Assembly (NCBI GenBank): GCA_020466095.1
Contig: CM035806.1
Coordinates: 134,924,981 to 134,988,980 of the forward strand
Length of the DNA: 64,000 nt
From: Chlorops oryzae
Lineage: Eukaryota > Arthropoda > Insecta > Diptera > Chloropidae
Direction of reading: 5' to 3'
Under the pieces are notes generated by a model. That model ran no database searches. It was not told the origin of the DNA and was given only the letters and a program-made list of their open reading frames with translations. Positions within the stretch are counted from its first letter, which is position 1. Every line of letters begins with the position of its first letter. Positions 58,277-64,000 of this stretch are shown here, piece by piece. A program made the position numbers and the translations under genes.

Positions 58277-58803
58277 AGCTGAATTTCCAATAGCGCAGGG
58301 GTGCGTAACGTGAATTCCTGTAAATGTTCAACCCTGAAAAATATGGAACGACGTCCAATCAATTCCTGCACGCGCACGCACACGCAAAAGTTCGAAAAAT
58401 TGAATATTTCCTGCGCGTGAGCAACATGACAGCTGAGTATAACAGTTGAAGAAAGGAATATAACAGTGTTTTTGAAACAATTTGAGTACTTTTTTATAGT
58501 ACTAGGTACTACGGACGTATCCTTTTCTTCGTTAATCAATTAAAATTCATTAAATTATGTTTTGTTTTAAGCATCGGTCCTATATTTATGATTTCTATAA
58601 CTTATTTGCTAAGTTAAAGGGGTTTACATTCCGTTCATAGAAATAAGACGAGTACAAGAGTAGCTAAAAATGTACTGAGTCAATTCACATTCAAAACCGC
58701 AGCAATGACATGCACATGCAACGCAATATTGGAAATTGAATTTTTCCTGCACCTCCTGCAGCATGAAATTTCCTGTAGCTCCTGCGCTATTGGAATTCAG
58801 GCT
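58277..58803. mobile_element. TIR element (CTGAATTTCCAATAGCGCAGG)
   Basis: Left AGCTGAATTTCCAATAGCGC then AGGGG; right end reversed AGCCTGAATTCCAATAGCGC then AGGAG. Subterminal TTCCTGCAC / TTCCTGTA words repeat on both sides. No TSD recognised. Non-coding. Confidence 0.65.
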
Positions 58804-60126
58804 CATTTTAATCGTTCTCCGCACCTAGGGTGCCAGAATTGAAATTGACAAAACAGTATATTGGGGGGAAAAAACAGTACAATTAAGAAAAAAACGTACA
58901 TTTTTATTGAAATACATTCAATAATCCCGATTGCTGGATGTTTTCAATTTCATCGCTTGAAAATCCGAGCTACAATAAGACCTTCCATTGTAACGAAATA
59001 CTTTCTTATTTAATGGTTGATTTAAAAGGTTTAAAAGAATAAACGTCGCCAGAAAGCCGTATATATGTTCGATGTTCAAAACCATATATAAACTTTTATT
59101 TTAATTTTGGGCAATTTTGGATTACATTACATATAAAATATCTACCAAACTCAAAAAATGCCATGAAAAGCTTGGAAAATCATAAAAATAATAAGGAAAC
59201 TCAATATCAAGGAGAAAAATAAATTGTTTTTTTAGTCCTACCCTGTTCCATAACTTTTTGATCACACTGTTTCAGCAAAATGCTGAATTCACATATGTAT
59301 AATCAAATTCGTAGCCGTAGTAAAAAATATATGTCAATTTATTACAAAATGAAATAATTCGCGCACTTAAGCAAAAAATATCGTAATATATTTATTAAAT
59401 TTCATTATGAACTTTTCAAGCAATATGAAATCCGAGCTGACGCCGTGTTTCTTTGATAATTTTCTTGCAAGTGGCATCAAATGCCACTTTGTGTCAACCC
59501 GTAATGTTGTTGGTGAATTTGTCGAAGAGTTGAATTTCCTATTCTGCTTAAGGTTTTGTTGGTAGCTTTTTGGTGAATTTCCCCAATTTGTTGAATTTCC
59601 TATACTTGCCTAATGGTGTATTTCCCATCGCGGCAGAGCCTTTTCGACGTCGACAGTTAGACCTACGATCCTACATGACATTTTACAACAGCATATATAA
59701 CTATATATGTCACTCAGGAGCCGTTTCCATTTTGCTCTTTTCAACACGGTCTTGGGTAACCCACCACGATCTTGGGTACCCACCAAAATGAGCACTTTTC
59801 ACTTAGGTACTCACCAAAAGTATTTCTCTCTCGCTCTTTTTTTGCCTGCCGAGTAACATTTCTTTCTAACTGGCGCGAAATGTCCCGCCCAAAATCTATG
59901 AGAGTGACATATATAGTAATATATGTTCAAAACAAAATGAAATCGCTTTCGCACACAGTGTTGCCAGAAAACTCTTACAAATTAGAGTGACCAGTAGGGA
60001 TGGGCGATACCGATACGATAGTATCGGGTATCGATTACTTTTGGGGCGATACTATCGAAATTTGGCATCGATTCTTTCGCAGCGCGATACTTACTAGTAT
60101 CGATACCTGGAGACTTAATTTAGAGT

Positions 60127-60290
60127 ATTCTGTCTGAATTGGGTACTCGTTGGAACATCTGTTCCTTGCGAAAGACTTTTTTCAATGGCGGCCTTAATAA
60201 TGGATGAGTGCGGGAATCGACTTTCGCCAGAGCATTTGAAAAGAAGAAATTTTCCTTGCTGCTCTGAACCAACAATATTGGTTTTCCCAA
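60127..60290 (+). pseudogene. hAT transposase C-terminal (dimerisation) fragment
   Basis: Plus-strand frame with GGA at 60152 reads GTSVPCERLFSMAALI and then NRLSPEHLKRRNF. This matches the conserved end of hAT transposases, where SVPSERLFS and NRLSPEH are the family signature of the dimerisation region. Upstream parts (DNA-binding zinc finger, RNase H-like core with its catalytic acidic residues) are absent, so it cannot act as a transposase. The frame stays open to about 60350 with degenerate sequence. It lies inside the element bounded by the GTGACCAG duplication, which supports the assignment of that element to hAT. Confidence 0.8.
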
Positions 60291-60521
60291 TAATAGGCCA
60301 ATTCACAGTTCATGCTAATTTAAGGTTTAATATGCTAATTGCTTTTTTTTTTTTTTGATTTTCATTAAAACTGCTCAAAATACTGTACATAATTTGCATA
60401 TATAATACAAACATTTCAAATACATACCCTGAAAATATTTTTTAAGTATTTCATATTTTATAGTTTCATTCGAAATCGTATTACGATCATCGTAATGATT
60501 ATGCGGGTAAGGAAGAGCTTA

Positions 60522-61455
60522 GAGCCAATTTCACCAAAGGCATTTAAGTTTAAGAGCCAATTTCACCAAGCATACTTAAGTAAAAATCGTCGTTTAAGTA
60601 CAGATTTTCATTTTCATCAACCTAAATGGCAAGTCGAACTTAAGTGATCCATATCGGGTACTTAAGTAGAGTTTATGCAACTCTGTGTTGTTGTAATGGA
60701 AACAGCTGATTTAAAAAGAAAACTATTTATGTATATGGAAACTTGTTTTATTTATCATGTCCATAGCTCTTGCGTTAACTTTATCAGTTTGTTTGCACTC
60801 AATTATAGACTTCTTGCTTTGAACGCACGTGCGGGACTCCATGTCTTATTATTTATACTTTAAATCAGCTGATTACGACGGTGTTGCACTAAAAATAAAA
60901 GGTGCTGCCGTACTTCCGCGTAACTAAATTTTTTTATTTGATGAAACGGGCTGAAACTTAAATGCGTACTTAAGTGCCAATCGGTACTTAAACTTAAATG
61001 CCTTTGGTGAAATTGGCTCTAAGTACCGATTGGCACTTAAGTACGCATTTAAGTTTCAGCCCGTTTCATCAAATAAAAAATTTAGTTACGCGGAAGTACG
61101 GCAGCACCTTTTATTTTTAGTGCAACACCGTCGTAATCAGCTGATTTAAAATATAAATAAATAAGACATGGAGTCCCGCACGTGCGTTCAAAGCATGAAG
61201 TCTATAATTGAGTGCAAACAAACTGATAAAGTTAACGCAAGAGCTATGGACATGATAAATAAAAACAAGTTTCCATATACATAAATATTTTCTTTTTAAT
61301 CAGCTGTTTCCATTACAACAACACAGAGTTGCATAAACTCTACTTAAGTGCCCGATATGGATCACTTAAGTTCGACTTGCCATTTAGGTTGATGAAAATG
61401 AAAATCTGTACTTAAACGACGATTTTTACTTAAGTATGCTTGGTGAAATTGGCTC
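60522..61455 (-). mobile_element. Harbinger-like MITE X, outer copy (interrupted)
   Basis: Termini GAGCCAATTTCACCAA and inverse, TSD TTA (60519-60521, 61456-61458). The copy is split after 32 bases by the inner copy 60554-61019; the remainder is 61023-61455. Removing the insert and one TAA leaves 465 bp, against 466 bp for the inner copy. GAGCC-type ends with a 3-bp TTA/TAA duplication indicate the PIF/Harbinger group. Confidence 0.85.
60554..61019 (+). mobile_element. Harbinger-like MITE X, inner copy, inverted in the outer one
   Basis: Termini GAGCCAATTTCACCAAGCAT and inverse GGTGAAATTGGCTC. TSD TAA (60551-60553, 61020-61022). Opposite orientation to the outer copy, so the two together form an almost perfect palindrome of about 430 bp per arm centred at about 61020. 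Contains multiple ACTTAAGT words. Non-coding. Confidence 0.85.
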
Positions 61456-61675
61456 TTAGCCTAATATTGCGCTTCAAAGAACTTATTTACACAGGGGAGC
61501 GGATAAAAAAATGGGTATCGTTTTATTCGATACTATATCTTGGTATCGATTCCTTTAGCCGCGATAGTATCGTTGTATCGATACTGATTGGACTTGAGTA
61601 TCGCGATACCAAGTATCGATACTGGTTTCGGATTTGCCATCACTAGTGACCAGCGAGCAGTACAGAGCGCAATGT

Positions 61676-61824
61676 GCCCTTTTACATTAGGGCAACTATT
61701 GCCGGCAATTTTTTGGCTTAGTGGCGAGACGAAGCGTGGGGATGTAGAGAAACTACCCCTCCGTGCTTCGTCTCGCCAATAAACCAAAAAATTGCCTGCA
61801 ATAGTTGCCCTAATGTAAAAGGGC
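61676..61824. mobile_element. Small MITE (GCCCTTTTACATTAGGGCAA)
   Basis: Terminal inverted repeat GCCCTTTTACATTAGGGCAA continuing ACTATTG, exact at the other end. Further inner inverted pair CGAGACGAAGC / GCTTCGTCTCG. GCAAT lies just outside both ends (61669-61673, 61825-61829). Confidence 0.75.
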
Positions 61825-62083
61825 GCAATAGAGTTTTAATAAAAAATTCAGCCTGGCTGTGTTTTTTTTTAACAAAAAAAAAGTAATAATTTGGAAAAAA
61901 AAAACAATAAAACAGTAAATAAAACAGTACATTATCAAAAAAAACAGTACTTTTGCGTACTGTTTTTGGTGTTGGTCAAAAACAGTATATTTTATAAAAA
62001 AAACAGTACATGTACTGTTTAAAACAGTACGTATGGCAACCCTATCCGCACCCTGCGAAAAATGAACTAATTCAAATAAAAAA

Positions 62084-62852
62084 TCCCAGCCGGACATTAT
62101 CGAATGCATGAAAAAATCATTAATGCAGAAGAAGTGAAGCACTCATATGTAAATGGGGCAATTGGTGCTTTTTCGAATAATGTTCCAGTGAAAATTCACA
62201 GAAGCAAGAGCGCGTTGCAACAGACTCTTCTTCAAATGAAATTTTCATTTGAAAGAGGGTTGTATACTTTTATTTTCAATGCAGATTCTGTGAAATTGTT
62301 ATGACAAGATGTTTTCCAATCTGTGTGCTAAAATTCTCAAATGTTTTATAATTTTTTTTACTTAAGATGTTTTAAGAATTTAAACTCTTAAGCCTTTCCA
62401 AAGGCGATAATGTGTCACAATTTCGAAGTGACGAAATATCGCCATATCCGCCAATTTCTTTAAAATATTCTTTTTCTTCTCCTCTCAGATCTCCGCGGCG
62501 TATACTATTTTTTCAAATGTAATTCTCATTCCCGTTGGCACCATAGTCTTTGTTCAGAATGATATTATGATTCATGTTAGCAGCATATACTCGATTTTCA
62601 AATGAAATAATCATGCAAATTGGATCCATTTCAGCCAGCCAGCACGTGCACTTTTCCAAATGAAGTTTTCATGCGGACCAGGGTCATACACTCCTTTACC
62701 TAATGAATAACACATGAATTTTGAAGTACTGAAAATAGCGGCCATTTCCAAACAAACTTCATTAGAAGTAAGGGTTAGTAATGCGAGTAGTCGCAGTATG
62801 AATTTTCACCACTTCGGAAGTACTGCAGAAGTAGTGAAATTTCCGGCTGGGA
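62084..62852. mobile_element. TCCCAGCCGGA-ended element
   Basis: Left TCCCAGCCGGACATTATC, right end reversed TCCCAGCCGGAAATTTCAC. 769 bp. Internal repeats of TTTTCATTTGAAA-type words. No TSD and no transposase recognised. Termini resemble those of 21616-21923. Confidence 0.6.
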
Positions 62853-64000
62853 AGAGCCAATGCGCCAGTAGGTAAAAAACGCAAATTTCGTCACTAAATA
62901 GCCAAGTGTGGCAGCCCTGGTTTTATATTCACACAGCTGATTCACATTTGCGAAGGAAAAACAAAATACATTTAAGGGGAACAATTTTACTTTAGTGACA
63001 TATGGGATTTTTTTTCTGTTTTTTTCCACTGTATGTAAAATGACCCCCTGAGTCCGAATCTGCAATCCGTTTTTGGGGGTCGCGTCTGGTTTAGAAGATA
63101 TAACGATTTGAAAATTGCCGAAAAAAGCACGAATTTTTAGATAATTTTGACTTTTGCGGCGTTGCCAGACTATTTAATTTCGATTTAAGAGCAAAATTCA
63201 GAAAATTTTGTATGAAATGTTGCCATATTTATGAAAAGCGTGGAATTAATTTTTTCTATATATTATATAAAAAATGTTTTAATGAAGGAAATAAATACAA
63301 TTGAAATAAAGGATATATAAAAGCGCACACAAATACGATTGTATCGATGTGGCGGAATGCGAAAGCATTTTTGCCAAATTATTCTCGGAATAAGTACTTC
63401 TTTCGAGGTAAAATTGGCGAAAATCATGTTTTTGCAGGGGTGTAGAGCGAAAATTTTGGATCCGTTTGTGGAATTCTTTAAGGAGCTGCAGAAGTATACC
63501 AACACGTAAGGGAGAGGCACCTTTCAGATGACGAATCCCACTCTAGCTACGCCATTGAAGTCGATGATGAAGAAGAGGCAAATTCAAATTAGAATTTCGG
63601 ATCGGCGAGGAAGTAATCCACCAATTGGTCCTTTCAGGAGCAAGAGTTGAAATTGTGAAATTGATAAAGTGGTGGTGAAGTGAAGAAACCGAAGCAGCGC
63701 GATTTTTGAAAAAAATTTTCACGTTTTTCTTGTGGAAAACCTTAATTTTCTCCAATTTTTCTAATTTTTCTCAATTTTTCTTTTTTTAAATTTCCCCATT
63801 TTTTCTCTATTTTTCCATTTTTGTCAATTTTTTTCCTATTTTCTGAATTTTTTTTCTTCATATTTTCTCAATTTTTATCTTTTTTTATTCGAATCATACA
63901 ACAACTACTTAAATCTACCAATTGGCAGATTTTTTCCAAAACGTGAAGTTGGTAGCGCTACGCTTTTGCTGCCAGTCAATTTCCATAGTGTTTTCATACA
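62853..64000. other. Spacer, T-rich at the right edge
   Basis: No supportable gene. 63690-63890 is tandem-like TTTTTCTCAATTTTTC sequence. No RNA gene or complete TIR element recognised. Confidence 0.4.

Larger units (their letters stand above)
59995..61645 (+). mobile_element. Nested hAT element (TAGGGATGGG...CATCACTA)
   Basis: Perfect 8-bp TSD GTGACCAG (59987-59994, 61646-61653). Starts TAGGGATGGGCGATACCGAT, ends TTTGCCATCACTA. Subterminal tracts of GTATCGATAC words at both ends. Own sequence is about 0.7 kb once the Harbinger-like insertions are removed. It retains a transposase C-terminal fragment, so it is an internally deleted copy of an autonomous hAT. Confidence 0.9.
58826..62044. mobile_element. 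Outer hAT-like element holding a nested series of insertions
   Basis: Termini TAGGGTGCCA and, reversed, TAGGGTTGCCATACG. Perfect 8-bp TSD TCCGCACC (58818-58825, 62045-62052). Subterminal AAAACAGTAC words are abundant at both ends (58855-58900, 61910-62030), as in the element at 45462. Length 3,219 bp. About 1.65 kb of that is the nested hAT at 59995-61645, and 61676-61824 is a further small MITE. No transposase for the outer element was recognised. Confidence 0.85.

Noticed and set aside
60115..60306. 63-codon minus-strand frame
   Set aside because: Antisense shadow of the hAT transposase C-terminal fragment on the plus strand.

Overview
The window is AT-rich, gene-poor, non-bacterial DNA. 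It carries long mono-, di- and tetranucleotide microsatellites, tRNA-derived Pol III modules, and many cut-and-paste DNA transposons and MITEs with exact target-site duplications (TSDs). Together with a mariner element, pogo-like MITEs, a Foldback element and Helentron/DINE-like interspersed repeats, this points to a higher dipteran (brachyceran fly). A tephritid-like genome is plausible but not proven. No intact host protein-coding gene could be supported. Most open frames are low-complexity translations, shadows of repeats, or run through TIR elements. The stretch is probably intergenic or deep intronic. Two isolated 5' splice-site-like sequences on the minus strand (35076, 50988) and one TATA+Inr pair (46791-46822) are the only host-gene hints.

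Layout. 1-10 kb: partial and complete hAT-like elements of a CGACTAGTCG-rich family, two copies of a tRNA-headed SINE, several other tRNA-like modules, a CCGGG-rich MITE family and a GATCG-rich inverted-repeat element. 10-20 kb: one copy each of two related Helentron/DINE-like repeats, pogo-like MITEs, a TTAA-flanked Kolobok/piggyBac-type MITE, and GA and TATG microsatellites. 20-27 kb: a hAT MITE inserted in the B box of a tRNA-like module, a TCCCAG-ended element, and a nearly complete mariner (23344-24633) inside an interspersed repeat; its transposase has one visible 1-nt frameshift. 27-40 kb: purine/pyrimidine tracts (including about 1 kb of CT-rich DNA), hAT and pogo MITEs, and an almost perfect 119-nt hairpin.

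40.6-46.6 kb is the most striking region. A 4,476-bp Foldback-like element (40942-45417) has a 9-bp TSD and inverted arms made of 153-bp tandem units (6 left, 17 right). It is inserted in an interspersed repeat that also received a hAT element, which in turn received a hAT MITE. 48-63 kb contains more hAT-like MITEs and a Russian-doll locus (58826-62044): a hAT element holds a second hAT element with a recognisable transposase C-terminus, which holds a Harbinger-like MITE, which holds an inverted copy of itself.

Nothing here forms a pathway. The window mainly records the order of transposition events, which can be read from nested TSDs.
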